A stretch of DNA of 64,000 nt from positions 1-64,000 of the forward strand of contig JAGDZO010000010.1 of the NCBI GenBank assembly GCA_049115815.1, given 5' to 3'. Origin of the DNA: Marinoscillum sp049115815. Lineage in GTDB: Bacteria > Bacteroidota > Bacteroidia > Cytophagales > Cyclobacteriaceae. The notes under the pieces were generated by a model. The model was not told the DNA's origin and ran no database searches. It was given only the letters and a program-made list of their open reading frames with translations. Every line of letters begins with the position of its first letter. The stretch's first letter is position 1. Shown one piece after another: positions 18,214 to 27,446 of the stretch. Made by a program: the position numbers and the translations under genes.

Positions 18214-19121
18214 TTCTTGGTTTTAACATAGGGTTCTTAGAGATAGGCTGGGTAGATATCTTCGATATTTTGCTCTTCTCGTTGCTATTATATCAGGTGT
18301 ACAAACTGATGAGAGGCAGTGTTGCTATCAAAGTTTTTATCGGATTTTTGGTGCTTTACCTCATCTATCTTGTGGTGAAAGCTGCTCAGATGGAGTTGAT
18401 CAGTAATGTCCTTGGTCAGTTCATGGGGGTTGGAGTATTGGCTGCCATCATTCTTTTTCAGCAGGAAATTCGCAAGTTTTTATTGTTGCTCGGTCGTACA
18501 TCATTCTTAAACGAAGGCAACTTCATAGAAAGCTTTAAATCCATCTGGAAGACCAATCGAGGTTATAGAAGTGCTGACATCACACCCATCATAGAGGCAG
18601 CTAAAACTCTTGGAGGCACCAATACCGGAGCATTAATCGTATTTTCTAAAAACTCTGAATTAAAATTCTTCGCAGAGTCGGGCGATAGAATGGATGCGGT
18701 TATTTCAAAGAGGTTGTTGATGGCGATTTTTAATAAGTATAGCCCATTGCATGATGGTGCTGTGATCATCTATAACAATAAGATAGTTGCAGCTCGCTGT
18801 ATTCTTCCCGTTACAGAGCGTGAGGTTCCTGCTCAGTTTGGGTTACGACATAGAGCTGGTATTGGGATGTCCGAAAATACCGACTCATTTGTAGTGGCTG
18901 TATCCGAGGAGACGGGCCAGATATCTACCATGCGCGATGGTGAGATTTTCAGCAATCTCTCTGCACAGGAATTGCGAAAAGCCATTAACGAGTATCTCTA
19001 CGAGGATTCGAGTGATGCTAAGCCTAAGGATAGCATATTGGCTCAAGCCAAAGAAGAGGGCTCCACCAAAAAGGAGAAGCCCAAAAAATCTTCGAGTGCG
19101 GAAAAAGAAGTGATCAGCTAA
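18210..19121 (+). CDS. cdaA: Diadenylate cyclase (CdaA type), c-di-AMP synthase
   Basis: 303 aa with three N-terminal transmembrane helices (about 15-95), then a DAC domain (about 105-260) with the DGA motif in HDGAVI (near 182) and the RHR motif (near 213) that bind ATP and metal. A charged Lys/Glu/Ser tail follows. It makes c-di-AMP from two ATP at the membrane. TTG start, 4-bp overlap with folP; the folP-cdaA pairing is frequent in Bacteroidota. The 3' end overlaps convergent kbl by 8 bp. Confidence 0.95.
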   Translation: MILGFNIGFLEIGWVDIFDILLFSLLLYQVYKLMRGSVAIKVFIGFLVLYLIYLVVKAAQMELISNVLGQFMGVGVLAAIILFQQEIRKFLLLLGRTSFLNEGNFIESFKSIWKTNRGYRSADITPIIEAAKTLGGTNTGALIVFSKNSELKFFAESGDRMDAVISKRLLMAIFNKYSPLHDGAVIIYNNKIVAARCILPVTEREVPAQFGLRHRAGIGMSENTDSFVVAVSEETGQISTMRDGEIFSNLSAQELRKAINEYLYEDSSDAKPKDSILAQAKEEGSTKKEKPKKSSSAEKEVIS

Positions 19122-20304
19122 TCACTCCCAATTCTTTTCCTACTTCCGTAAATGCCTTGATGGCCTGATCTAGATGCTCTTGAGAGTGGACGGCAGACAT
19201 CTGCACCCTGATTCTTGCTTGTCCTTTAGGGACTACAGGGAAATAAAAACCAATGACATAAATACCTTTCTCCAGTAGTGCTTGAGCCATTTTCTGTGAA
19301 AGCACCGCATCGTATAGCATGATTGGCACAATCGCGTGCTCACCAGGCTTGATGTCAAATCCTGCATTGGTCATTTCCTTGCGGAAATACTTTGTGTTTT
19401 CTTCCAATCGATCGCGAAGCTCTGTAGTTTCTGATAGCATGTCTATGACCGCTATGGAAGCTCCGACTATAGAAGGAGCAAGTGTGTTGGAGAATAAATA
19501 TGGTCTTGATCTCTGCCGTAGAATGTCTATAATTTCTTTTTTGCCCGATGTAAATCCTCCAGATGCGCCACCTAAAGCTTTGCCCAGTGTGCCAGTGATA
19601 ATGTCTACCCGATCCATCACATCGCAATATTCATGCACTCCTCGCCCTGTTTTACCCATAAACCCTGTAGAGTGACATTCGTCTGTCATGACCACCGCAT
19701 TGTATTTGTCTGCCAGATCGCAGATCTTGTCCAATTGGGCAATGGTGCCATCCATGGAGAACACCCCATCAGTTACTATGATTTTCACTTTTGCATCAGA
19801 AGCAGCCTGGAGTTGGGCTTCTAGATCGGTCATGTCATTATGAGCATATCTGTATCTGGCTGCTTTGCATAGTCGCACCCCATCTATGACGGAGGCATGA
19901 TTGAGCGCATCCGAGATAATCGCATCCTCTGGACCTAACAATGGCTCGAATACTCCGCCATTGGCATCAAAAGCCGCAGCATATAGGATGGTGTCCTCTG
20001 TACCGAGAAAGGTCGAAATCTTTTGCTCGAGCGTTTTGTGGATATCTTGGGTGCCGCAAATAAATCTTACGGATGACATGCCAAATCCGTGGCTGTCAAT
20101 TGTCTGCTTGGCAGCTTCGATCACTTTCGGATGGGATGATAGTCCGAGGTAATTATTGGCGCAGAAGTTGATCACTTCTTTACCATCACTGAGCTTGATC
20201 ACAGCATCTTGCGGTGTGGCTATGACTCTTTCTTGTTTATAAAGTCCGGCTTCTTTAATACCAGCTATTTCTTGCTCCAGTTTGGTTTTTAATGCATCGT
20301 ACAT
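19114..20304 (-). CDS. kbl: Glycine C-acetyltransferase (2-amino-3-ketobutyrate CoA ligase)
   Basis: 396 aa PLP enzyme of the alpha-oxoamine synthase family. Visible: FCANNYLGLSSHPKV, the DECHSTGFMG segment, and the PLP lysine at about 242 in GTLGKALGGASGGF. It cleaves 2-amino-3-ketobutyrate with CoA to glycine and acetyl-CoA. The divergent neighbour at 20650 is the threonine dehydrogenase that supplies the substrate, which separates this call from 8-amino-7-oxononanoate synthase (BioF). Confidence 0.95.
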   Translation of the reverse strand: MYDALKTKLEQEIAGIKEAGLYKQERVIATPQDAVIKLSDGKEVINFCANNYLGLSSHPKVIEAAKQTIDSHGFGMSSVRFICGTQDIHKTLEQKISTFLGTEDTILYAAAFDANGGVFEPLLGPEDAIISDALNHASVIDGVRLCKAARYRYAHNDMTDLEAQLQAASDAKVKIIVTDGVFSMDGTIAQLDKICDLADKYNAVVMTDECHSTGFMGKTGRGVHEYCDVMDRVDIITGTLGKALGGASGGFTSGKKEIIDILRQRSRPYLFSNTLAPSIVGASIAVIDMLSETTELRDRLEENTKYFRKEMTNAGFDIKPGEHAIVPIMLYDAVLSQKMAQALLEKGIYVIGFYFPVVPKGQARIRVQMSAVHSQEHLDQAIKAFTEVGKELGVIS

Positions 20305-20311
20305 GGGGTGT

Positions 20312-20557
20312 TTATTTTATTCGTGGGACAATTTTGGGTTTGACTTTGTTGATTGTTTTTGGTTTTTCGGCCTCTTCACTTGCCGTGAATTTATACTTCC
20401 TTCTAAGCTTATTGATGAGAAAAAGTTTCCGAGATGTGAAGCTATCAGGGTGCATTTGTGAGAATTCAATAGCGAAACCACGATAAAGCTCTGGTTCGCT
20501 GTTCTTAAGCTGATCTGGGTCTATTTTTTTCTGCTTTAAATAATCTCTCAAATTCAT
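20312..20557 (-). CDS. Small conserved hypothetical protein upstream of kbl
   Basis: 81 aa, highly basic, no signal peptide or membrane helix. The N-terminal part is helical (MNLRDYLKQKKIDP) with a central YRGFAIEFSQMHPDSFTSRKLFLINKLRRKY block; the tail is Lys/Pro-rich. It ends 7 bp before the kbl start, so the two are probably cotranscribed. Function unknown; the charge could suit nucleic-acid or ribosome contact. Confidence 0.65.
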   Translation of the reverse strand: MNLRDYLKQKKIDPDQLKNSEPELYRGFAIEFSQMHPDSFTSRKLFLINKLRRKYKFTASEEAEKPKTINKVKPKIVPRIK

Positions 20558-20612
20558 AAGAATTCAAAGTTATAGGTATTGACGGTTATAGTGTGGAGAA
20601 TGATCAAATTAG

Positions 20613-20620
20613 TACTTTTG
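20613..20620 (+). promoter_or_regulatory. Putative -7 box for threonine dehydrogenase gene
   Basis: TACTTTTG matches the Bacteroidota TAnnTTTG consensus. Transcription would begin about 20627, which excludes an in-frame start at 20593 and supports the ATG at 20650. No -33 TTG at standard spacing was found. Confidence 0.45.
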
Positions 20621-20649
20621 CGGCACAAACAACATACACCCCACACCCC

Positions 20650-21591
20650 ATGGAAAAAATATTAGTTATCGGTGCTTGCGGCCAATTGGGCACCGAACTC
20701 ACCCTCAGGTTGCGAGAGTTTTTTGGACAAGACCAAGTGATCGCTTCAGATCTTCGTGACCCAATTGATCTTATCAAAAATGGGCCTTATGAATCCTTAG
20801 ATGTGATGGACGCATCAAAATTGAATGCGATCGTTGCAAGGCACAACATCACACAGATCTATCACCTTGCGGCTATTTTATCAGCTAAAGGTGAGCAAAA
20901 TCCACAGATGGCTTGGGATCTTAATATGACGAGTTTGCTGAATGTATTGGAGACTGGTAGGTCTGGGGTAAGTAAGATTTACTGGCCAAGTTCTATTGCG
21001 GTGTTTGGTCCGGATACTCCCAAGTCAAAAACACCTCAGAAAACCATCATGAATCCTACTACAGTCTATGGAATTAGCAAGTTGGCAGGCGAGAGATGGT
21101 GTGAATACTATCATCACAAATATGGTGTGGACGTAAGATCTATTCGATATCCAGGATTAATAGGCTATAAGGCCAAACCTGGAGGAGGTACCACAGATTA
21201 TGCTGTAGACATTTTTTGGAAAGCTATTCAAAATGAAACGTATGACTGTTTCTTAAGAAAAGACACATTGCTACCAATGATGTATATGGATGATGCCGTC
21301 AAGGCCACAATAGATCTTATGCAAGCAGATGCCAAAAAACTAACGATCCGTTCGAGTTATAATGTGTCAGCTATTAGTTTCTCTCCAGAGATGATTTCGG
21401 CAGAAATCAAGAAACATTATCCGTCATTTGAAATAACTTATAATCCAGATTTTAGGCAGCAAATAGCAGATAGCTGGCCTAACAGTATGCAGGATATAGA
21501 GGCTAGGTCTGATTGGAATTGGCAGCCTACTTTTGATCTTTCAAAAATGGTAGAAATCATGTTAGACAACATTAAAATTCAGTTGAATTAG
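20650..21591 (+). CDS. L-threonine 3-dehydrogenase, SDR/epimerase type
   Basis: 314 aa from the ATG at 20650. An extended SDR with a Rossmann GACGQLG motif (8-14), HLAAILSAKGE, SSIAVFGP and catalytic YGISK. The nearest relatives of this pattern are the short-chain threonine dehydrogenases (ILSAxGE, IRYPGLI and GGGTTDYAVDIF are typical). It oxidises threonine to 2-amino-3-ketobutyrate with NAD. Divergent from kbl, with which it forms the two-step threonine-to-glycine pathway. Confidence 0.9.
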   Translation: MEKILVIGACGQLGTELTLRLREFFGQDQVIASDLRDPIDLIKNGPYESLDVMDASKLNAIVARHNITQIYHLAAILSAKGEQNPQMAWDLNMTSLLNVLETGRSGVSKIYWPSSIAVFGPDTPKSKTPQKTIMNPTTVYGISKLAGERWCEYYHHKYGVDVRSIRYPGLIGYKAKPGGGTTDYAVDIFWKAIQNETYDCFLRKDTLLPMMYMDDAVKATIDLMQADAKKLTIRSSYNVSAISFSPEMISAEIKKHYPSFEITYNPDFRQQIADSWPNSMQDIEARSDWNWQPTFDLSKMVEIMLDNIKIQLN

Positions 21592-21729
21592 ACCAAATAT
21601 TATAGATGTAAAGTGACTGAAAGTGAAATATGATTCTTAATACCAGCACCAAAAGTTCCTTATTTCGGCTTTTATTTGTCTTACTCTAAAATTTAATTTT
21701 TCTTTCCTGCTGAATTGATTAACAACCCT

Positions 21730-22515
21730 ATGGCAAATCTTCAAAACCTCTCTCTTTCCACTAATGGAGGCATTCTTACTGTCACCATCAATAGAGAGAG
21801 CAAACTGAATGCTTTGAATACAGCAACCATTGCTGAATTGAAGGAAGTATTTCAATCTATCTATGATGATAAGGATATTTCTGGAGTGATCATCACCGGC
21901 GCAGGGGAGAAGTCTTTTGTAGCGGGAGCAGACATAGCTGAGTTCTCGGAGCTCAATGAAATGAATGCCAGAAAGTTTTCCGAAGAAGGCCAGGAAGTTT
22001 TCGATTTGATCGAGAACTGTCATACTCCCGTGGTGGCAGTGGTGAACGGTTTTGCTCTTGGAGGAGGATGTGAATTGGCTATGGCATGTCATATGCGTGT
22101 GGCTTCAGCCAATGCAAGGTTTGGACAGCCAGAGGTCAACTTGGGTATACTACCGGGATACGGAGGTACTCAGAGGCTGACTCAATTAATAGGCAAAGGG
22201 AGAGCGTTTGAATACTTGATGACTGCCGACATGATGGATGCTAGTACAGCATTGTCCTACGGGTTGGTTAATCATATGGAAGCCGACAAAGAAGCCGCGT
22301 TAGATAAAGCCGTGGAAATATTAAAGAAAATTGCGTCCAAAGCACCTATTGCTATAGGATTGGTGATTGACTGTGCCAATGCAGTGTTCAATCAAGATGA
22401 AAATGGCTATCAAACTGAAGCCAATGCTTTCGCGCGATGCTGTGGTACTCGTGATTTCAAAGAAGGAGCGACCGCATTTATGGAAAAACGTACACCCGAG
22501 TTTAAAGGAGAGTAA
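21730..22515 (+). CDS. Enoyl-CoA hydratase/isomerase family protein
   Basis: 261 aa from the ATG at 21730; a TTG 15 bp upstream is also in frame. Crotonase motifs: the GAGEKSFVAGADIAE oxyanion-hole region, GFALGGGCELAMAC, and GQPEVNLGILPGYGGTQRL containing the catalytic Glu position. Length and motifs fit a short-chain enoyl-CoA hydratase of fatty-acid or butyryl-type metabolism. The next gene begins directly after its stop codon. Confidence 0.93.
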   Translation: MANLQNLSLSTNGGILTVTINRESKLNALNTATIAELKEVFQSIYDDKDISGVIITGAGEKSFVAGADIAEFSELNEMNARKFSEEGQEVFDLIENCHTPVVAVVNGFALGGGCELAMACHMRVASANARFGQPEVNLGILPGYGGTQRLTQLIGKGRAFEYLMTADMMDASTALSYGLVNHMEADKEAALDKAVEILKKIASKAPIAIGLVIDCANAVFNQDENGYQTEANAFARCCGTRDFKEGATAFMEKRTPEFKGE

Positions 22516-23988
22516 GTGGGGCAACTCAGGCAGCTTGCCAGTCAGACAGTCGTATATGGTGCCAGTAGTGTACTTGGTAGGCTTCTCAATTATTTTTTGG
22601 TTCCCCTCTACACCACAGTATTTGCGTCAGGTGAATATGGAGTGGTCACGGAGCTGTACGCCTTTATTGCGTTTCTCAACGTCTTATACACCTACGGTTT
22701 AGAAACTGCCTATTTTCGTTTCGCAACCAAAAGTGAAAATGCTCAGCAATATTTCAATATTGCCCAGACCTCCATCATCATTAGTTCGATTGCGCTGAGC
22801 AGTATTCTGATTTTCTTTTCGGAGAACATCGCCTCCTTATTGCAATATCCTGACAAAGGAAAGCTGGTAGTTTGGTTAGCCGTCATTCTTTCGATAGATG
22901 CCGTGGTGGCTATTCCTTTTGCCCGGTTGAGGTTAGAGGGTAGGGCTATCCGTTTTGCGATATTCAAGTTGACCAACATCGGATTAATCATTGGTCTCAA
23001 TCTCTTTTTCTTGGTTTTTTGTCCATGGTGGCTGTCATTCAATGAATCTTCGTGGCTCGAGTATATCTACAACCCTGAGTTGGGAGTAGGATACGTCTTC
23101 CTTTCAAATTTGGTAGCCAACGCGGTATATCTCCTCTTTTTCGCACCATGGTTTGTTAAGCTAAAATTACATTTAGGATCAGAATGGAAGGTCATGCTGG
23201 CATACGCGGCACCTCTTTTGATCATGGGATTCGCAGGTGTGACCAATGAGATGCTTTCAAGAGTGCTACTAAAGTATTGGTTGCCCATTGGGTTTTACCC
23301 TGAGTATTCCAATCAACAGATTTTGGGAATTTTTGGAGCGTGCTATAAGCTTTCTGTATTTATGACATTGGCTATTCAGGCCTTTAGGTATGCTTTCGAA
23401 CCTTTCTTTTTCAATAAATCGGCGGATAAAAAGTCTCCAGAACTGTTCGCCAAAGTGATGCATGGTTTCATCATTTTCGCTTCGTTTTCATGGTTGGTTA
23501 TTTCTGTTTTTTTGGATCTAATTGCACCGATTTTCTTGAGACAGGCGGAGTATCTCTATGCGCTCGAGATAGTGCCTTGGTTACTAGGTGGTGGTTTGTT
23601 TTTAGGTATTTATTTTAATCTCTCCATTTGGTACAAACTGACAGACCAAACTAAATATGGTGCTTGGATCACCATACTTGGAGCCGGTCTTACTTTGATT
23701 TTGAATTTTGCGTTGATCCCCATACTCGGGTTTCTGGGAAGCGCCATCACCACTTTCGCTAGTTATTTCATTATGGTTTTGATTAGTTATTGGATTGGCC
23801 AAAAGCACTACTTTATTCCTTATAAAATTGGGGGAGGACTTTTTTATATTTCTTTAGCTGGCCTTTCTATCTTAGCGTTTTATTATACAAATGCGGATCA
23901 GTATAGTTTTTTGATGGCATCCGTTTTGGTATTGATATTCGCACTGGTGATCTGGTTACGAGATATTCGTACAGGCACTTTTAAATAA
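22516..23988 (+). CDS. Polysaccharide/oligosaccharide flippase (Wzx-like, MOP superfamily)
   Basis: 490 aa with 12-14 predicted transmembrane helices. The opening LASQTVVYGASSVLGRLLNYFLVPLYT is the standard start of Bacteroidota polysaccharide biosynthesis exporters. GTG start immediately after the crotonase stop (zero spacing). It likely flips a lipid-linked sugar across the inner membrane; the nucleotidyltransferase 7 bp downstream fits glycan synthesis. Confidence 0.9.
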   Translation: MGQLRQLASQTVVYGASSVLGRLLNYFLVPLYTTVFASGEYGVVTELYAFIAFLNVLYTYGLETAYFRFATKSENAQQYFNIAQTSIIISSIALSSILIFFSENIASLLQYPDKGKLVVWLAVILSIDAVVAIPFARLRLEGRAIRFAIFKLTNIGLIIGLNLFFLVFCPWWLSFNESSWLEYIYNPELGVGYVFLSNLVANAVYLLFFAPWFVKLKLHLGSEWKVMLAYAAPLLIMGFAGVTNEMLSRVLLKYWLPIGFYPEYSNQQILGIFGACYKLSVFMTLAIQAFRYAFEPFFFNKSADKKSPELFAKVMHGFIIFASFSWLVISVFLDLIAPIFLRQAEYLYALEIVPWLLGGGLFLGIYFNLSIWYKLTDQTKYGAWITILGAGLTLILNFALIPILGFLGSAITTFASYFIMVLISYWIGQKHYFIPYKIGGGLFYISLAGLSILAFYYTNADQYSFLMASVLVLIFALVIWLRDIRTGTFK

Positions 23989-23995
23989 TTAATAA

Positions 23996-24997
23996 ATGAA
24001 CCTTATTGTACCCATGGCGGGTAGAGGCACTCGCCTCAGACCTCATACCCTTACTGTTCCTAAGCCTTTAATTCCTATTGCCGGGAAACCCATCGTTCAG
24101 AGGTTGGTGGAGGATATTGCCTCAGTTACACCTGAGAAAATCGATGAGATCGGATTTATCATTGGAGATTTTGGTTCTGAGGTAGAGCAACAACTATTAG
24201 AAATAGCCGAACAGGTGGGAGCCAAGGGAAGAATATTTTATCAAACAGAAGCATTGGGTACTGCTCACGCTATCCATTGCGCTAGAGAACTGCTAGAAGG
24301 AAAAACCACTGTGGCATTTTCAGATACATTGTTCAAAGCCAATTTTACGCTAAATACAGAAGATGATGGAATCATCTGGGTAAAGGCGGTAGAAGATCCA
24401 AGTGCATTCGGCGTGGTGAACTTGGATGCCAATGGAGTTATAACCGAGTTTGAAGAAAAACCGACAAATCCAAAATCTGATTTGGCCATCATTGGTATTT
24501 ATTATTTCAAGGAGGCAGAAAAATTGCGTGATCAATTGGACCATATTATTGACAACAAGATCATGGCTTCTGGTGAATATCAATTGACTACAGCCCTAGA
24601 AAACCTTAAGCAGGCTAACGTGAAGTTCACCACAGGTGCAGTAAACGAATGGTTGGACTGTGGAAACAAGGCAGTCACCGTAGAATCCAACAGTAGATAT
24701 TTGGGCTTCCTAAATGAAAGCATTGTCTCCGAATCTGCATCTATTGAAAACGCCACGATTATTCCACCTGTCTTCATAGGAGATAATGTTTCGATCAAAC
24801 AATCTGTGATTGGGCCATACGTTTCTATAGGGAATGACACGGTGATTTCTGCTTGTGTCATAGACTCTTCTTTGATCCAAAGTAAAACCATTATTAAAAA
24901 CGCGCGGTTATCTAACTCCATGATAGGTAATCTCGTTACCATGGAAGGCAAGTCCTCCGAGGTGAGCCTTGGTGACTATTCTCAATACAATGATTGA
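23996..24997 (+). CDS. Sugar-phosphate nucleotidyltransferase with left-handed beta-helix tail
   Basis: 333 aa. N-terminal nucleotidyltransferase with MAGRGTRLRPHT (about 7-18) and KPLIPIAGKPIV, DTLFKAN metal-binding region, and EWLDCGN. C-terminal (about 245-333) hexapeptide-like repeats (IENATIIPPVFIGDNVSIKQSVIGPYVSIG). It makes an NDP-sugar, probably dTDP- or UDP-glucose, for the glycan handled by the adjacent flippase; the nucleotide cannot be decided from sequence. Confidence 0.9.
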   Translation: MNLIVPMAGRGTRLRPHTLTVPKPLIPIAGKPIVQRLVEDIASVTPEKIDEIGFIIGDFGSEVEQQLLEIAEQVGAKGRIFYQTEALGTAHAIHCARELLEGKTTVAFSDTLFKANFTLNTEDDGIIWVKAVEDPSAFGVVNLDANGVITEFEEKPTNPKSDLAIIGIYYFKEAEKLRDQLDHIIDNKIMASGEYQLTTALENLKQANVKFTTGAVNEWLDCGNKAVTVESNSRYLGFLNESIVSESASIENATIIPPVFIGDNVSIKQSVIGPYVSIGNDTVISACVIDSSLIQSKTIIKNARLSNSMIGNLVTMEGKSSEVSLGDYSQYND

Positions 24998-25000
24998 TTA

Positions 25001-26713
25001 ATGAGCAGAGGTTTAGTTTTAGTGCTATTGGTTTTTGCATGCGGAAGTACTTTCGGGCAAAAGAAAGAGAAGAAAAAGGGAGACTTTGACCCTTTAGATG
25101 TCACTGAATTGTCGGAAAGTGATGCGCTCAAGGTGGAGACTATTTTGATTGATGCAGAGCGCGAGCTGATCATTGATAATCAATTCAAAGCACTCGAATT
25201 ATTCAAAAAAGCGCTAGAACTAGATCCGGATAATGCTGCGATCAATTTTAAAGTAGCGGAAATTCTTACACAGAATGGTGAATTGAGTCAAGCCCTCGCT
25301 TATGCGGAAACATCCAGAAAAAGTCAGCCACTCAATAAGTATTATTTGCTGCTTACCGCAGAGATTTATAAAGGTCTCTCTGAACTAGACAAAGCAACTG
25401 AGATCTATCAGGAGATGATCGATAATATCTCTGGGACGGAAACCTATCTATTTGATCTTGCCATACTTTATCAATATCAGGGGAAGTTTGATGAAGCCCT
25501 GGAGACCTACAGTCGAGCCGAAGATTTTTTTGGTATGAATGAAATGGTTCTTCGGGAGAAGCAAAAAATATACCTCAAGAAAAGAGATTTTGAATCTTTG
25601 ATTCGTGATTGGGATAAGTTGATTGCCGAAAATGAAGGCAACCCAAAGTATACCATGGACTTATGTCAATTTTTAATTTCTCAAAATATGCTTGAGGAAG
25701 CAAAAGCGCGACTCAAAAATCTGAGTTCGTCAAACTCGGATATTTTACTAAGTCAGATCGCACTTTTGGAAGGCCGTACTGAGGAGGCTATTGAGCTAGC
25801 TGGAAGTACCATGAATTCTAAAGATGTAGCGGTAGAGACCAAGCTGAGACTACTGAGTAGTTTTCTAGAAGTGGTGATCACCACCGAAGAGTTTGATCAG
25901 ATAAGTGAATTGACCAGCTCCTTGGCTGCTCAATACCCTGATGTATACGAAGTGCAGGCGTTTTCTGGGGACGTGATGTACCGATTGGAGAAGAAAGATC
26001 AAGCGCTCAAATATTATCTGACTGCTGTCAATATCAATGCTACCAACTTTGGCGTATGGCAGAATATTCTCAGCCTTGAATCAGAGCAGAATCAATTTGA
26101 TAGTGTGGTGGTGCATGCCGAGCGTGCCATGGAGTATTTCCCCAATCAAGCCTCACTTTACTATTTTGCTGGTACAGGATATCTCATCAAGCAGGAATAC
26201 AAAAAGGCTATTCAGGTACTTGATCATGGCAAAAAATACGCTACCGATCCGGCATTGCTCACCATATTTTATGGACAAATGGGTGATGCATATAATAGCA
26301 TGAATCAGCACGAAAAATCATTCAAGGCTTATGATAAAGCTCTGGAGGCCAATCCACAGAATGATCATGTGCTCAATAATTACAGTTATTTCTTGAGTCT
26401 TCGCAAGCAGGACTTAGACAGAGCCATCGGTATGTCAAGCAAGCTCGTGGAGATGCACCCGTCTAACCCAACATACCTGGATACCCACGGATGGGTGCTA
26501 TATGTGATGGAGAGATACGATGAAGCACTGATATATCTAAGAAAAGCGGCAAATTTGCAGGATGATGGCACTGTGACAGAGCATTATGGTGATGTATTGT
26601 ATAAATTGGGTCGCCAAGATGAAGCTTTAGAGCAGTGGCAAAGAGCGAGTGAATTAGGTGAAGCCTCAGAAAATATTCAAAAGAAAATTGCAGACAAGAA
26701 ATTATACGAATAG
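25001..26713 (+). CDS. Secreted TPR-repeat protein
   Basis: 570 aa, signal peptide ending near residue 18 (STFGQ), then a basic and acidic stretch and TPR motifs throughout (for example ALELFKKALELDPDNAAINFKVAEIL near 60-87 and a final set at about 430-560). ATG 4 bp after the preceding stop. It is a periplasmic scaffold protein in the flippase-nucleotidyltransferase-TPR-DUF4292-EnvC run. No catalytic domain. Confidence 0.9.
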   Translation: MSRGLVLVLLVFACGSTFGQKKEKKKGDFDPLDVTELSESDALKVETILIDAERELIIDNQFKALELFKKALELDPDNAAINFKVAEILTQNGELSQALAYAETSRKSQPLNKYYLLLTAEIYKGLSELDKATEIYQEMIDNISGTETYLFDLAILYQYQGKFDEALETYSRAEDFFGMNEMVLREKQKIYLKKRDFESLIRDWDKLIAENEGNPKYTMDLCQFLISQNMLEEAKARLKNLSSSNSDILLSQIALLEGRTEEAIELAGSTMNSKDVAVETKLRLLSSFLEVVITTEEFDQISELTSSLAAQYPDVYEVQAFSGDVMYRLEKKDQALKYYLTAVNINATNFGVWQNILSLESEQNQFDSVVVHAERAMEYFPNQASLYYFAGTGYLIKQEYKKAIQVLDHGKKYATDPALLTIFYGQMGDAYNSMNQHEKSFKAYDKALEANPQNDHVLNNYSYFLSLRKQDLDRAIGMSSKLVEMHPSNPTYLDTHGWVLYVMERYDEALIYLRKAANLQDDGTVTEHYGDVLYKLGRQDEALEQWQRASELGEASENIQKKIADKKLYE

Positions 26714-27446
26714 CTGGACACTACTATTGGTAGTATTGCTTTTCACGCTTACGAGCTGTAATAAGAAGTTTTCGAACATTTTTGACAGGGAAACCACTCT
26801 GGTGGTGGATGATTCGCAGTTTGAATTTCTTTCTTCAAAAGCGAAAATCAATTACGCAAGCAAAAAAAACAGCATATCAGGCACGGCTAATATTCGGATT
26901 CAAAAGGATAGCATCATTTGGATTTCTCTATCTCCCGGGTTGGGTATTGAAGCGGCCAGGCTTTTGGTGACCAATGATTCTCTGGTGTTGATAGACAAAA
27001 TCAACAAGGTCTTTTTCAACTATGGATATGATAGCCTCAGCAAACGACTTGATTTTCGATTGAGTTATGATCTAATAGAATCCGTGATAGTTGGTAATTT
27101 GCTTTACCCTTACTCGAAAGAATCGTTGATTAAAAACTCGAAAACTTACGCCTATAGTCAACAGCAAGGCACTTATTTATTCGAAAATTTCATTGGGATT
27201 GAATCAAAAAAACTGGAAAGGATATCTGTTCTGGACACTACTTCAAGCAATACGGTCACTGTAGATTATGAAAATTTTCAGTTGGTCGATGAAGAGGTAT
27301 TCCCGTTTCAAATCAATGCATTGCTGTCGTATGTTGGGGATTCCAATAAAGAGACAACTGTAAATATCGAATACAAGCAAACGCAGATTTCTGAGAAACC
27401 CCTAAAATTTCCTTTTAACATTCCGCAGCGTTATGAGGCTAAGTAG
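26688..27446 (+). CDS. DUF4292 lipoprotein
   Basis: About 252 aa from a TTG at 26688, which gives a compact lipoprotein signal with lipobox LTSC (Cys at about residue 24); an in-frame GTG at 26658 would add ten basic residues. Both overlap the TPR gene (26 or 56 bp). The mature part is the DUF4292 beta-rich fold (IRIQKDSIIWISLSP, LGIEAARLLVTNDSLVLIDK), related in general shape to LolA/LolB-like carriers. Probably an envelope lipoprotein; function unproven. Confidence 0.85.
   Translation: MQTRNYTNSWTLLLVVLLFTLTSCNKKFSNIFDRETTLVVDDSQFEFLSSKAKINYASKKNSISGTANIRIQKDSIIWISLSPGLGIEAARLLVTNDSLVLIDKINKVFFNYGYDSLSKRLDFRLSYDLIESVIVGNLLYPYSKESLIKNSKTYAYSQQQGTYLFENFIGIESKKLERISVLDTTSSNTVTVDYENFQLVDEEVFPFQINALLSYVGDSNKETTVNIEYKQTQISEKPLKFPFNIPQRYEAK

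Noticed and set aside
19114..20304. BioF (8-amino-7-oxononanoate synthase) as identity
   Set aside because: The paired threonine dehydrogenase and high agreement with the kbl motifs favour glycine C-acetyltransferase.
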